DNA of 41,588 nt from Porticoccaceae bacterium (GTDB lineage Bacteria; Pseudomonadota; Gammaproteobacteria; Pseudomonadales; Porticoccaceae), in assembly GCA_024644595.1 (NCBI GenBank), contig JAHEHL010000004.1, positions 311,196-352,783 on the forward strand, given 5' to 3'. Positions within the stretch are counted from its first letter, which is position 1, and each line of letters starts with the position of its first letter. A program made the translations under genes and the position numbers. Of the stretch, positions 1 through 8,616 are shown in pieces. The notes beneath the pieces were generated by a model. It saw nothing but the letters and a program-made list of their open reading frames with translations. It ran no database searches and was not told the origin of the DNA.

Positions 1-28
1 AATCCTTCCGAGTGCACCATCTAAACAA

Positions 29-54
29 AAGCCCGGCCTTGTGCCGGGTTTTTG
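29..54. terminator. Rho-independent terminator, probably bidirectional
   Basis: A six-base-pair GC stem (CCCGGC at 32-37 with GCCGGG at 43-48) and a five-base loop is flanked by an A-run on the left and a T-run on the right. It can therefore end a plus-strand gene lying before the window and the minus-strand monooxygenase gene. Confidence 0.8.
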
Positions 55-75
55 GTTTAGTCGCCTTGAGAAGCT

Positions 76-114
76 CGAACCGTAAAAGGTTCGACAAACA
101 CCGACAGGTGTTTG
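76..114. repeat. Two tandem perfect hairpins
   Basis: CGAACC (76-81) pairs with GGTTCG (88-93), and directly after it CAAACACC (95-102) pairs with GGTGTTTG (107-114). Neither is followed by a T-run. They lie between the monooxygenase stop codon and the terminator at 29-54, so on the minus strand they would form the 3' end of that transcript. A REP-like element or a 3' mRNA stabiliser is possible. Confidence 0.5.
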
Positions 115-133
115 GACCAAGCCGAAGAACTAA

Positions 134-1609
134 CTATTCTGCGCTGCCGCTAGCGCGATAGAATCCCATCACCTTGTCCTGCAAGCCACCCCCACGGAGG
201 GTAAAAATATCCAACAGATAATTCTGGTGCAAGCGCCAAGGCGCCTTGTTACCCTGTTTGGGAAACTGGTCCACGGCACGATCCACATACCCGGAGGCGA
301 GGTCTAAAAACTGCAGTTTCTCGACACTGGAGTCAGTGTTTTTCGCCATACAATATTGAAATTTGTATTGGTCCATATAACTTAAGAGACGACATACGTA
401 AGCACTGGTCAAATCGCATTTCAATGTCCAGGACGCATTTGTGTATCCCGCCGCCAGCGCTAAATTGGGCACATCGCTAAACATCATACCCTTGTAGGTA
501 AGACTATTTGAGAGATCTACTGGCACACCATCGACATTTAGCTCGATACCACCGAGCAACAACAACTCCAAACCGGTTGCAGTGATAACAATATCGGCCT
601 CGAGAAAATCGCCGGATTTGAGCTGTATCCCTTTTTCGGTAAAGGCCTCAATGTGGTCAGTGACGATGCTTGATGTTCCTTTGCGCAACGAGCGAAACAG
701 ATCACCGTCGGGTACCAGACAGAGGCGCTGATCCCAGGGGTTGTAGCGGGGGTTAAAGTGCGTGTCGATATCAAAATCGTCACCCATCCACTGGTGAACC
801 GCCTTGCGCAAAATCTTTTTCACGAAGTTGGGGTAGCGACGACTAAGCTGAAACAACAACGCTTGCGTTGAAACATTTTTCCAACGAGTCAGGCCATACG
901 CGACTCGCTCGGAAAACCAACGCCTCAAGCGCTGGCTGACTTTATCTTCAGCCGGAGCAGAGATTACGTAGGTAGGTGAACGTTGCAACATCGTGACATG
1001 GGCAGCAGTCTTAGCCATTGAGGGGACCAGGGTAATTGCCGTAGCACCGCTGCCGATCACCACTACGCGTTTACCGCTGTAATCGAGATCTTCCGGCCAC
1101 AGTTGCGGGTGAATAATGTCACCTTTGAACTGGTCGACGCCAGGGAACTCCGGAGTGTAGCCTTTATCGTAGCGGTAATAGCCGGTGCAGCTGTAAATGA
1201 AGTTACAGCTCACCGTTTCTGTCGCGGTTTGATTGTCGTCAGCTGTGCTCTCGACATTTAGTGTCCATTTTGCCGAGCCACTGTCCCAGTCGGCCTGCAC
1301 GACTTTGCTGTGATACTGAATATGCTCCTCAACACCATACTCAGCTGCGCTCTCTTGAATATAGTCTCGAATCGACGGACCATCCGCGATCGATTTAGCC
1401 TTTAACCAGGGCTTAAAGTTATATCCCAAAGTATGCATATCTGAATCGGAGCGCACACCAGGGTATCGAAACAGGTCCCAGGTACCACCCATGCGCGCGC
1501 GGCTCTCGATAATCTTGAAGGTCTTGCCCGGGTTGTTCAGCTGAAGATGGCAGGCTGCACCAATTCCGGATAGGCCGGCGCCAATAATAATGACATCGAA
1601 ATGGTTCAT
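134..1609 (-). CDS. Flavin-containing Baeyer-Villiger monooxygenase, EthA-like
   Basis: A 491-residue, probably cytoplasmic FAD/NADPH monooxygenase. The N-terminal FAD Rossmann motif is at residues 9-14 (GAGLSG), followed by GGTWDLFRYPG near 41-51. The type I Baeyer-Villiger fingerprint FxGxxxHxxxWP is complete at 161-172, and a second Rossmann motif (IGSGAT) lies at 185-190. Length and the downstream NPWDQRLCLVPDGDLFR block closely match what I recall of mycobacterial EthA (about 489 residues). The family oxidises ketones to esters and can also S-oxygenate thioethers. The substrate is unknown. It sits alone on the minus strand after a lipoprotein gene and 8 kb from the DMSP genes, so a role in oxidising DMS would be speculation. 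Confidence 0.88.
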   Translation of the reverse strand: MNHFDVIIIGAGLSGIGAACHLQLNNPGKTFKIIESRARMGGTWDLFRYPGVRSDSDMHTLGYNFKPWLKAKSIADGPSIRDYIQESAAEYGVEEHIQYHSKVVQADWDSGSAKWTLNVESTADDNQTATETVSCNFIYSCTGYYRYDKGYTPEFPGVDQFKGDIIHPQLWPEDLDYSGKRVVVIGSGATAITLVPSMAKTAAHVTMLQRSPTYVISAPAEDKVSQRLRRWFSERVAYGLTRWKNVSTQALLFQLSRRYPNFVKKILRKAVHQWMGDDFDIDTHFNPRYNPWDQRLCLVPDGDLFRSLRKGTSSIVTDHIEAFTEKGIQLKSGDFLEADIVITATGLELLLLGGIELNVDGVPVDLSNSLTYKGMMFSDVPNLALAAGYTNASWTLKCDLTSAYVCRLLSYMDQYKFQYCMAKNTDSSVEKLQFLDLASGYVDRAVDQFPKQGNKAPWRLHQNYLLDIFTLRGGGLQDKVMGFYRASGSAE

Positions 1610-1668
1610 AGCGGATCAGTCTTTTTAATTGTTATTGGATTTTCCCTGCAGGCAATCGCGACACAGGA

Positions 1669-2277
1669 TCAAAATGGCCACCAACCTCTCACGGCTTTGT
1701 CCAATCCGGGCTGGCACTTTTTTAACTGCGTATTGTAGGTTGAGGCCTGAGCCTTGACCTTGGCCGCAACGCCACTGAGAAATTTTTTCTTTTTATAGGT
1801 GCCGCGCTTATACCCACCCCAGCCCTCGTGATAGGCGAGGTACTGCGCATAGGCATCCCACTTCGATAAACCAAGGTTCTTTTGACTCTTGTCGGTGTAC
1901 CACCCAACAAAATTAATCGCGTCGGCAAAGTTATCGCGATCATGACTCCAGCTACCTGTATCTTTGCGGTAATCATTCCAGGCTGGATTCTGCGCCTGAG
2001 CATATCCATAGGCCGATGACTTGCGCGGCAGCGGAATAAATAAAAACTTCGGGCGATCGGGGCGAACATCGTGCCTAAAACTGGATTCCTGATTGATAAT
2101 CGCCATCATCACGCCGATGGGCGTACCCCAGCGTTTATTGGCACTGCGCGCCGCTTTATACCAATCTGTTTCACCACGAAAAATCTGACATACGTCATTG
2201 GTATTTGAAGGTTTATAGGTCGCGCAGCCACTCAACGCGAAAGCCACAGAGAGCAAGAAAATCTTTGTTAGACGCAT
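1669..2277 (-). CDS. Lytic-transglycosylase-like (SLT) outer-membrane lipoprotein
   Basis: A 202-residue protein from the ATG at 2277. That start gives a short lipoprotein signal (MRLTKIFLLSVAFALSGC) with the lipobox cysteine at residue 18; a longer reading to 2328 would put 17 unlikely residues ahead of the signal. The mature part has an SLT-type fold signature: the likely catalytic glutamate is E64 in INQESSF, followed by SAYGYAQA and a C-terminal AYQAY-like YAQYLAYHEGWGGY segment. The family cleaves murein glycan strands. It belongs to a small single-domain SLT group rather than to MltC or Slt70. The stop lies 59 bases before the start of the downstream monooxygenase gene. The ribosome site is weak (AAGAAA). 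Confidence 0.8.
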   Translation of the reverse strand: MRLTKIFLLSVAFALSGCATYKPSNTNDVCQIFRGETDWYKAARSANKRWGTPIGVMMAIINQESSFRHDVRPDRPKFLFIPLPRKSSAYGYAQAQNPAWNDYRKDTGSWSHDRDNFADAINFVGWYTDKSQKNLGLSKWDAYAQYLAYHEGWGGYKRGTYKKKKFLSGVAAKVKAQASTYNTQLKKCQPGLDKAVRGWWPF

Positions 2278-2385
2278 TTTTAATATTTCTTTTTTTGCCA
2301 TCATGTGATCTGAAAATTCCCATATCACGGATAATTAGCACAGCTGTCTGTCAACAGTAGACTTGCTAATTACCTCCCGATTCAA

Positions 2386-2415
2386 TTGACCATTCTACAG
2401 AGTTCCGGGCATTAT
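2386..2415 (+). promoter_or_regulatory. Candidate sigma70 promoter for purU-sox
   Basis: TTGACC at 2386-2391 and CATTAT at 2410-2415 are 18 bases apart, about 55 bases before the purU start. The -35 is good and the -10 matches four of six positions, so this is only a candidate. Confidence 0.3.
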
Positions 2416-2469
2416 TCATGCGCTAAATTAAGGTACACTCAGCGGCGAATTCATTAGCGGACAGCACCC

Positions 2470-3348
2470 ATGACGACCATGCCACAAGAGTCCAACAACT
2501 TCATCTTCACCGGAACCTGCCGCGCGGGCAGTGGCGTTGTCGCGGCCGTCACCGGCTATCTGGCTGAACGCAACTGTTACATCTGCGCGCTAGAACAGTT
2601 TGATGATGAATCCACTGACAAGTTTTTTATGCGCGCGGTTTTTCGTCCGCAACAGGATTCACCCTCTATAGACAGCATCAGAGACGCATTTAAGAGCGTC
2701 GCCGACACCTTTGCTATGGAGTGGCATATCCACGACCCCAAGGTGCCGGTTCAAACCCTGATCATGGTATCTAAATACGATCACTGCCTCGACGATATTC
2801 TCTATAGGCGCCGCAAAGGTGAGTTCAACATGGAAATCACCGCCGTGGTCTCCAACCATCTCGACCTGCGCGCGATGGTTGAACGTGAAGGCATACGCTT
2901 TATCCACCTGCCGGTCACCAAAGACACCAAAGCGCAACAGGAACAGCGACTGCTGGAAATTGTCGACGAAACCGGGACCGAGCTGGTGGTGCTGGCGCGC
3001 TATATGCAGATTCTTTCGAACGAATTGTCTGCCGCACTCTCCGGTCGCTGTATCAATATTCATCATTCGTTTTTACCCGGCTTTAAAGGTGCCAAGCCCT
3101 ACCATCAAGCTTATGACCGCGGCGTAAAAGTGATCGGTGCCACAGCGCACTATGTCACTTCAGATCTCGACGAAGGGCCGATTATCGAGCAGATCCTGAC
3201 TCGCGTAGATCACAACTACAAACCGGAACATCTGGTACGCGTGGGTCGTGACAATGAGAGCATGGCCCTGGCCAAGGCGATTACCTATCACATTGAGCGT
3301 CGAGTGTTTCTCGACGGCAATAAAACCGTGGTGTTTCTCGGCAGCTAG
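2470..3348 (+). CDS. purU: Formyltetrahydrofolate deformylase
   Basis: A 292-residue protein (E. coli PurU is 280). PurU hydrolyses 10-formyl-THF to formate and free THF. Residues about 10-90 form the ACT-like regulatory domain and 115-290 the formyltransferase fold. The catalytic set typical of GART-type enzymes is visible: N196 and H198 in INIHHSFLP and D234 in SDLDEGPI. A second ATG at 2479 is an equally possible start. It lies 28 bases before soxB on the same strand. PurU next to sarcosine-oxidase genes is a known arrangement: oxidation of N-methyl groups loads THF with methylene units, and PurU returns THF to the cycle while releasing formate. Glycine hydroxymethyltransferase, common in such operons, is absent here. 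Confidence 0.95.
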   Translation: MTTMPQESNNFIFTGTCRAGSGVVAAVTGYLAERNCYICALEQFDDESTDKFFMRAVFRPQQDSPSIDSIRDAFKSVADTFAMEWHIHDPKVPVQTLIMVSKYDHCLDDILYRRRKGEFNMEITAVVSNHLDLRAMVEREGIRFIHLPVTKDTKAQQEQRLLEIVDETGTELVVLARYMQILSNELSAALSGRCINIHHSFLPGFKGAKPYHQAYDRGVKVIGATAHYVTSDLDEGPIIEQILTRVDHNYKPEHLVRVGRDNESMALAKAITYHIERRVFLDGNKTVVFLGS

Positions 3349-3376
3349 ATATTGCTGACACCGTTCTGGAGGCTGT

Positions 3377-4618
3377 ATGCCATTTGGATTGTTAAAGTAC
3401 GGACTGAGTAGTGAATACCCGGCCGAACATCACTTCACCCCAGCCACAGAGCTCAAAAAGCACTATGACGTGGTGATTATCGGTGCCGGCGGTCACGGCA
3501 CCGGCATCGCTTACCATCTCGCCAAATACCACGGTATCACCAATGTAGCGGTGCTGGAAAAAAACTATCTCGGGAGTGGCAATACCGCACGCAACACTGC
3601 AGTAATCCGCTCCAACTATCTCACCGAAGAGGGCGTCACCTTTTACCGAGAGTCGGTCAAGCTGTGGCAAGACCTGAGCAATGAATTTAACTACAACGTG
3701 ATGATGGAAAATCGCGGCCAGCTGACCTTGGCCCACAGCGATGCTGCCATCCGCAGCTTTCGCTGGCGCGCCGAAGTCAATCAGCATTTGGGCGTGCGCT
3801 CTGAGTTGATCGACCGCCAGCAGATTGCCGAGTGGGTACCCAACTTGAATATGTCTGAAGACTCACGCTTCCCAATTATGGCCGGACTCTGGCATGCCGA
3901 TGGCGCCACGGCTCGCCACGATGCAGTGGCCTGGGGTTATGCTAAGGGCGCGTGTGAACGCGGCGTAGAACTGCATCAGCTGACCGAAGTGCAGGATATC
4001 GAAATCACCCAGGGCCGAGTGACCGCAGTAAAAACTAACCGTGGCCGTGTTGAGTGTGGCTGTGTGGTTCAGGCTGTGGCCGGCGCCAGCTCCGTGGTTG
4101 CCAAGATGGCCGGCATTAAGCTGCCGATTCACTCCTACCCATTGCAGGCAATGGTGACCCAACCTTACAAGCCGATTTTGACACCCCATGTCAGTTCTCC
4201 CCATGTGCATGTCTATGTGCATCAGACCTCACGTGGTGAGTTTGTTATCGGTGGCGGCTCCGACCCCTACCCGCTCTACAACACCAGAGCGACATTGGAC
4301 CAGCGCGAGTCACTGAGTGCCGCAGCATTGGAGCTGTTTCCGTTTCTGGCCCAGGCACGTATGTTGCGGCAGTGGGCCGGCACCACCGATATGACTCCCG
4401 ATTACAGCCCGATTATGGGTCTCAGTCCGGTAGACAATTATTACCTCGATGCCGGCTGGGGAACTTGGGGCTTTAAGGCGACACCGATCTGCGGCAAAAC
4501 CATGGCCGAGCTGGTAGCAACGAAAAAAGTGCCTGAGATTATCAAGCCGTTTGAGCTGGAGCGCTTTTATCGCTTTGAACAAATTAACGAAGCCGGCGCC
4601 ACTGCCGCCAGCCACTAA
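3377..4618 (+). CDS. soxB: Heterotetrameric sarcosine oxidase-type enzyme, beta subunit
   Basis: A 413-residue FAD amine oxidoreductase subunit, the expected size for SoxB. The FAD-binding GAGGHG motif falls near residues 37-42, then EKNYLGSGNTARNTAVIRSNY. H181 in the ARHDAVAW motif aligns by eye with the histidine that carries covalent FMN in family members. The C-terminal part has WAGTTDMTPDYSPIMG, typical of DAO-fold oxidases. The subunit oxidises an N-methyl amine; the product's methylene group goes to THF on the alpha subunit. A strong GGAGG site precedes the ATG. The genes order B-D-A-G is the classical one. The substrate could be sarcosine, but N-methylglutamate dehydrogenase (MgdA) is a close homologue and cannot be excluded. 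Confidence 0.9.
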   Translation: MPFGLLKYGLSSEYPAEHHFTPATELKKHYDVVIIGAGGHGTGIAYHLAKYHGITNVAVLEKNYLGSGNTARNTAVIRSNYLTEEGVTFYRESVKLWQDLSNEFNYNVMMENRGQLTLAHSDAAIRSFRWRAEVNQHLGVRSELIDRQQIAEWVPNLNMSEDSRFPIMAGLWHADGATARHDAVAWGYAKGACERGVELHQLTEVQDIEITQGRVTAVKTNRGRVECGCVVQAVAGASSVVAKMAGIKLPIHSYPLQAMVTQPYKPILTPHVSSPHVHVYVHQTSRGEFVIGGGSDPYPLYNTRATLDQRESLSAAALELFPFLAQARMLRQWAGTTDMTPDYSPIMGLSPVDNYYLDAGWGTWGFKATPICGKTMAELVATKKVPEIIKPFELERFYRFEQINEAGATAASH

Positions 4619-4630
4619 CGGGTACTTGCG

Positions 4631-4936
4631 ATGAAACTGTTAACCTGCCCTTTGAATGGCCCGCGCAATATCAGCGAATTTACCTATGGTGGCGAATACC
4701 ACCCGACCCCCGATCACCAACTGGTGACGCCCCGCGAATGGGCTGAACACGTTTTTTTCCATGACAATGCGGCCGGCGTGGTCATCGAGTGGTGGTGTCA
4801 CACCGCCAGTTCCTATTGGTTTCTGGCCGAACGCAACACCATCAGCGATCAGGTGATACGTACTTTCCCGGCGGATGAAATTTTTAATCAACGTGTCGAA
4901 TTTAATCAGCCCGCCAGCAGTGGGGAGTCAAATTAA
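4631..4936 (+). CDS. soxD: Sarcosine oxidase-type delta subunit, zinc site degenerate
   Basis: A 101-residue small subunit 12 bases after soxB; its stop codon overlaps the soxA start by one base (TAATG). In characterised SoxD three cysteines and one histidine bind zinc. Here C6 and H57 remain, but the usual second cysteine position is N9 and the last is S61, so a four-ligand zinc site cannot form in the classical way. The remaining signature (CPLNGPRN, FTYGGE, EW...HTASSYWF, ERNT) is coherent, so this looks like a distinct SoxD subgroup, not decay. The role is structural within the four-subunit complex. Confidence 0.88.
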   Translation: MKLLTCPLNGPRNISEFTYGGEYHPTPDHQLVTPREWAEHVFFHDNAAGVVIEWWCHTASSYWFLAERNTISDQVIRTFPADEIFNQRVEFNQPASSGESN

Positions 4937-7851
4937 TGTCCAATGACGTTCGTCTACCCGCACCCTTTGGCTCGCTGATTGATCGCGACAAAACCATCAG
5001 CTTTCGCTTCGAAAACAAAACCTATCAGGGTTTTGCCGGGGATAATATCGCCAGCGCGCTCGCCGCCAACAATCAATGGTTGCTAAGTCGATCCTTTAAA
5101 TATCACCGCCCGCGCGGCGCGCTGACCATGGCCGGGCAAGATGCCAACACCATGATCCAATTGCCCTCAGACCCCAATGCCCTGGCAGATCGAGTTGCCA
5201 TCAGCGATGGCCTCGAGGTGATGGGACAAAACTACAGCGGCAGCCTTAATCGAGACAGCGGTGCCCTGCTCGGTTTGGTCGCAAAGTTTTTACCGGTGGG
5301 CTTTTATTACAAAGCATTCTTTAAGCCCCGCGGCATGTGGGAACGCTGGGCGCCGCTGATTCGCAAAAAGGCCGGTCTCGGCGTGATCGATCAGCAGTTC
5401 CAGCCAGAATATTTTGACAAGCAATATCAGTTCTACGATGTCGCCGTCATCGGTGCCGGGCCGGCCGGTCTGACGGCAGCACTGGCTGCCGCTAAAGCTG
5501 GCGCCGAGGTGCTGTTGGTGGATGAAAATCCCAGTCTCGGTGGATCGCTTAACTACAGTCGCCTCGATGCCGAGGGCGAAAAAGCCCGCCAACTGCGCCA
5601 ACGTCTGGTGGCAGAAGTTTTAGCCAGCGACAACATTACCGCCATGACCAACGCCACCTGCAACGGCTGGTTTGCCGACAACTGGTTGCCGATTATTCGT
5701 GGTAAACGGCTGTATAAAGTACGCGCCAAACAGACCATCCTCTGTGTCGGCGCCCTCGAACAGCAAGCAGTGTTCCACAATAACGACCTGCCTGGCGTAA
5801 TCATGAGCAGCGCCGCGCAGCGTTTGATGCACCTCTATGGCGTGCGCCCCGGCAAAACCGCGGTCATTGTCACTGGCAACAATGATGGCTATGCCGCTGC
5901 ACTGGATCTGCTCGATGCCGGCGTCGAGGTTAAAGCAATCGTCGATCTGCGCGAGCAACCCGAATATGATGCGGTGGCCAAAAAGGCTGCGAGTAAAGGG
6001 CTGACGATCAAAACCGGACATGCGGTTTTTGCCGCACACAAAGATCGCAGTGGCCTGCATCTGGGCTCGGTGGAGGTGCGCAAAATTATCCGTCAAGGCG
6101 TCTGTGGTGATCAGAGTGAAACCATCCTCTGCGACACTTTGTGTATGGCAGTGGGTTATACCCCAACCTATCAGCTGGTCTGTCAGGGCGGAGGCCAACT
6201 CAGTTACAACGACAATACCTCAATGTTTACTCTCACCAACTGTCCGCAGAACTGTCAGATCGCCGGTTCTGTCAACAGTCACTGGCTGATCGATGATGTT
6301 ATCGCTGACGCACAGCGCGCCGCCATAATCGCCAGCAACGCGCTAGGGCTCAGTAATGAGACACCAGACCAGCAGCTGGACATCTCCCTGCAACACAGCC
6401 CCAATTTTAGCTGGCCGATCTTTGCCCACCCTAAGGGCAAGGAATTTGTCGACTTCGATGAAGATCTGCAGATTGCCGATATCATCAATGCCACCCGTGA
6501 TGGCTATGAACATATCCAGTTGGTCAAGCGTTACTCCACCTGCGGCATGGGCCCATCACAGGGCCGCCATTCGGCGCTGGCGACCGCGAGGTTGGTGGCC
6601 GCTGCGACCAATCGCACCGTGGCGCAGACCGGCGTTACCACCGCGCGACCACCATTTTCTGCCGAGCATTTGGCGCATAGTGCCGGACGCAGTTTTTACC
6701 CTGCCCGACGCAGCTCTATGCATTACCGTCACCTCGAGGCCGGCGCCCAGATGCTGCAGGCCGGCGCCTGGTATCGGCCCGCCTATTACGGCAGTGCAGA
6801 GTGTCGCGAGGCCTGCATCAACAGTGAAGTCAACAATGTGCGCACCAATGTCGGCCTGGTCGATGTCTCGACTCTCGGTGGCCTGGAAGTGCGCGGCCCA
6901 GATGCGGCAGAGTTTTTAAATCGTTTTTACACCTTTGGTTTTTTAAAGCAGCCGGTCGGGCGCGCGCGCTATGCACTGCTGACCAATGAAGCCGGCGTGG
7001 TGATCGACGACGGTGTTGCCTGTCGCTTTGGCGAACAACATTACTACGTTACCGCTACCACCGGCGGTGTCGATCGTGTCTATCAAAATATGCTTAAGTG
7101 GAATGCCCAGTGGCGCCTGGATGTGGATATCGCCAATGTCACATCCGCCTACTGCGGCGTCAACATTGCCGGCCCCAAAGCCCGCGATGTGCTGCGCAAA
7201 GTCTGCAGCGATATCGACCTCAGCAGCGAAGCCTTTCCCTACATGGGTGTGCGTCAAGGGACTGTTGCAGGCATCGCCGCGCGAGTTATTCGGGTCGGCT
7301 TTGTCGGCGAGCTCGGTTATGAAGTGCATGTGCCACAGCACTGCGGTGAGGCGCTCTGGGATGCGCTAATCGAAGCTGGCGCCGAACAGGGCATAAAGCC
7401 GTTTGGCATTGAAGCGCAGCGAGTGCTGCGGCTTGAAAAGGGCCACATTATAATCGGTCAGGATACAGACGCTATGTCGACGCCCGCTGAGGTACAGATG
7501 AGCTGGGCGATCGCCAGACAAAAACCCTTTTTTGTTGGCAGCCGCAGCATCCAGGAACTCGACAAACTGCCGGCCAAACGCAGTCTGGTGGGTTTTGTGG
7601 TCGATAATCTCAGCGCACCGATTCCACTGGAAAGTCATCTGGTGCTGAATGGCGACCGCATGACCGGCCGCGTAACCTCGTGTCACTTTTCACCGACCCT
7701 CAACAAACCTGTCGGGTTAGCTTATGTAGAACCAGACAAGGCAGAGGTCGGCAGTCGTTTTACCATTAAGTCCAGCGGCGGCGTAATGGTCGATGCACTG
7801 GTGGTGGAGCTACCCTTTTACGATCCCGAAACACAGCGTCAGGAGCTCTGA
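4936..7851 (+). CDS. soxA: Sarcosine oxidase-type alpha subunit (THF- and NAD-binding)
   Basis: A 971-residue protein, full length for SoxA. Residues 1-110 are the ferredoxin-like Fer2_4 region without an obvious iron-sulfur cysteine set. GAGPAGLTAALAAAKAG from 173 starts a pyridine-nucleotide oxidoreductase domain, with CVGALEQQAVFHNNDLPGV near 270-290. From about residue 590 to the end it is a GcvT/aminomethyltransferase domain, which binds THF and captures the methyl carbon as 5,10-methylene-THF. A GGGGAG site precedes the ATG and translation is coupled to soxD. The substrate is not set by this subunit alone. Confidence 0.93.
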   Translation: MSNDVRLPAPFGSLIDRDKTISFRFENKTYQGFAGDNIASALAANNQWLLSRSFKYHRPRGALTMAGQDANTMIQLPSDPNALADRVAISDGLEVMGQNYSGSLNRDSGALLGLVAKFLPVGFYYKAFFKPRGMWERWAPLIRKKAGLGVIDQQFQPEYFDKQYQFYDVAVIGAGPAGLTAALAAAKAGAEVLLVDENPSLGGSLNYSRLDAEGEKARQLRQRLVAEVLASDNITAMTNATCNGWFADNWLPIIRGKRLYKVRAKQTILCVGALEQQAVFHNNDLPGVIMSSAAQRLMHLYGVRPGKTAVIVTGNNDGYAAALDLLDAGVEVKAIVDLREQPEYDAVAKKAASKGLTIKTGHAVFAAHKDRSGLHLGSVEVRKIIRQGVCGDQSETILCDTLCMAVGYTPTYQLVCQGGGQLSYNDNTSMFTLTNCPQNCQIAGSVNSHWLIDDVIADAQRAAIIASNALGLSNETPDQQLDISLQHSPNFSWPIFAHPKGKEFVDFDEDLQIADIINATRDGYEHIQLVKRYSTCGMGPSQGRHSALATARLVAAATNRTVAQTGVTTARPPFSAEHLAHSAGRSFYPARRSSMHYRHLEAGAQMLQAGAWYRPAYYGSAECREACINSEVNNVRTNVGLVDVSTLGGLEVRGPDAAEFLNRFYTFGFLKQPVGRARYALLTNEAGVVIDDGVACRFGEQHYYVTATTGGVDRVYQNMLKWNAQWRLDVDIANVTSAYCGVNIAGPKARDVLRKVCSDIDLSSEAFPYMGVRQGTVAGIAARVIRVGFVGELGYEVHVPQHCGEALWDALIEAGAEQGIKPFGIEAQRVLRLEKGHIIIGQDTDAMSTPAEVQMSWAIARQKPFFVGSRSIQELDKLPAKRSLVGFVVDNLSAPIPLESHLVLNGDRMTGRVTSCHFSPTLNKPVGLAYVEPDKAEVGSRFTIKSSGGVMVDALVVELPFYDPETQRQEL

Positions 7852-7853
7852 TT

Positions 7854-8555
7854 ATGTCAGCTACAACGGTCACCGCCGCTTTGCGTCGCAGTCAGCTCTA
7901 CCGCCGACATATTGATCTCGGCGGCCACTTTGAGCAGGTTGCTGAAAGTACGCTGGTATCACATTATCGCTCAATTGAGGAAGAACGAGCGCAGGTCAAA
8001 ACACTCGCGCTGGTAGATCTGTCGGCACTGCCCCGGATTGGTTTTAAAGGCCTCGGCGCACCGGACTGGGCGGCGGCTCAAGGCATGACTCTACCCGCTC
8101 AACCCAACCGCGCGACGCTGCAGGACGACGGCACCCTGATCGCCCGCCTCTCGCAAACCGAATTGCTGATCGCCAGCAATCTGAGTGGCGCATCGACGCA
8201 TAGTGCTGTGGCCGTGTCGGCAGTAGCTGACACGACGCTTGCTGAGCGAGTCTACAGCCTGCCGCGCGCCGACAGCCACAGTTGGTTGGTGCTGTGTGGC
8301 GATCTCGCGGCGGAGACTCTGGCCAAGGTCTGCGGTGTTGATTTACGACCGCATAAGTTTGCCAATGGTGAGGTCGCACAGACATCAATCGCAAAAATTA
8401 ATGGAGTGCTGATTCGCAACGATTATGGCGATACGCTGGCTTACTCTATTTTTAGCGACAGCAGTTCGGTGGAGTTTTTGTGGGATAGCCTGCTCGATGC
8501 GATGGCAGAATTTAATGGCGCGCCAGTGGGTGTTCAGGCGCTGCGAGATTGTTAA
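7854..8555 (+). CDS. soxG: Sarcosine oxidase-type gamma subunit
   Basis: A 233-residue protein starting two bases after the soxA stop, with an AGGAG site at the end of soxA. SoxG is the least conserved subunit, resembling a shortened GcvT fold with no catalytic role known; here position, size and segments such as LSQTELLIA and NDYGDTLAYSIFSDSS support the call. It closes the four-subunit set. The next gene starts about 60 bases downstream and is a regulator. Confidence 0.82.
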   Translation: MSATTVTAALRRSQLYRRHIDLGGHFEQVAESTLVSHYRSIEEERAQVKTLALVDLSALPRIGFKGLGAPDWAAAQGMTLPAQPNRATLQDDGTLIARLSQTELLIASNLSGASTHSAVAVSAVADTTLAERVYSLPRADSHSWLVLCGDLAAETLAKVCGVDLRPHKFANGEVAQTSIAKINGVLIRNDYGDTLAYSIFSDSSSVEFLWDSLLDAMAEFNGAPVGVQALRDC

Positions 8556-8616
8556 TTAACAGCAACTTCGGTCGTGCCGATTGCAAACTCAACAGCCGCA
8601 TATAATACTGGCGCGC

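Noticed and set aside
8581-8616. TTG start of the LysR gene at 8581
   Set aside because: It overlaps a perfect TATAAT at 8601-8606, and the ATG at 8617 matches the usual position relative to the helix-turn-helix.
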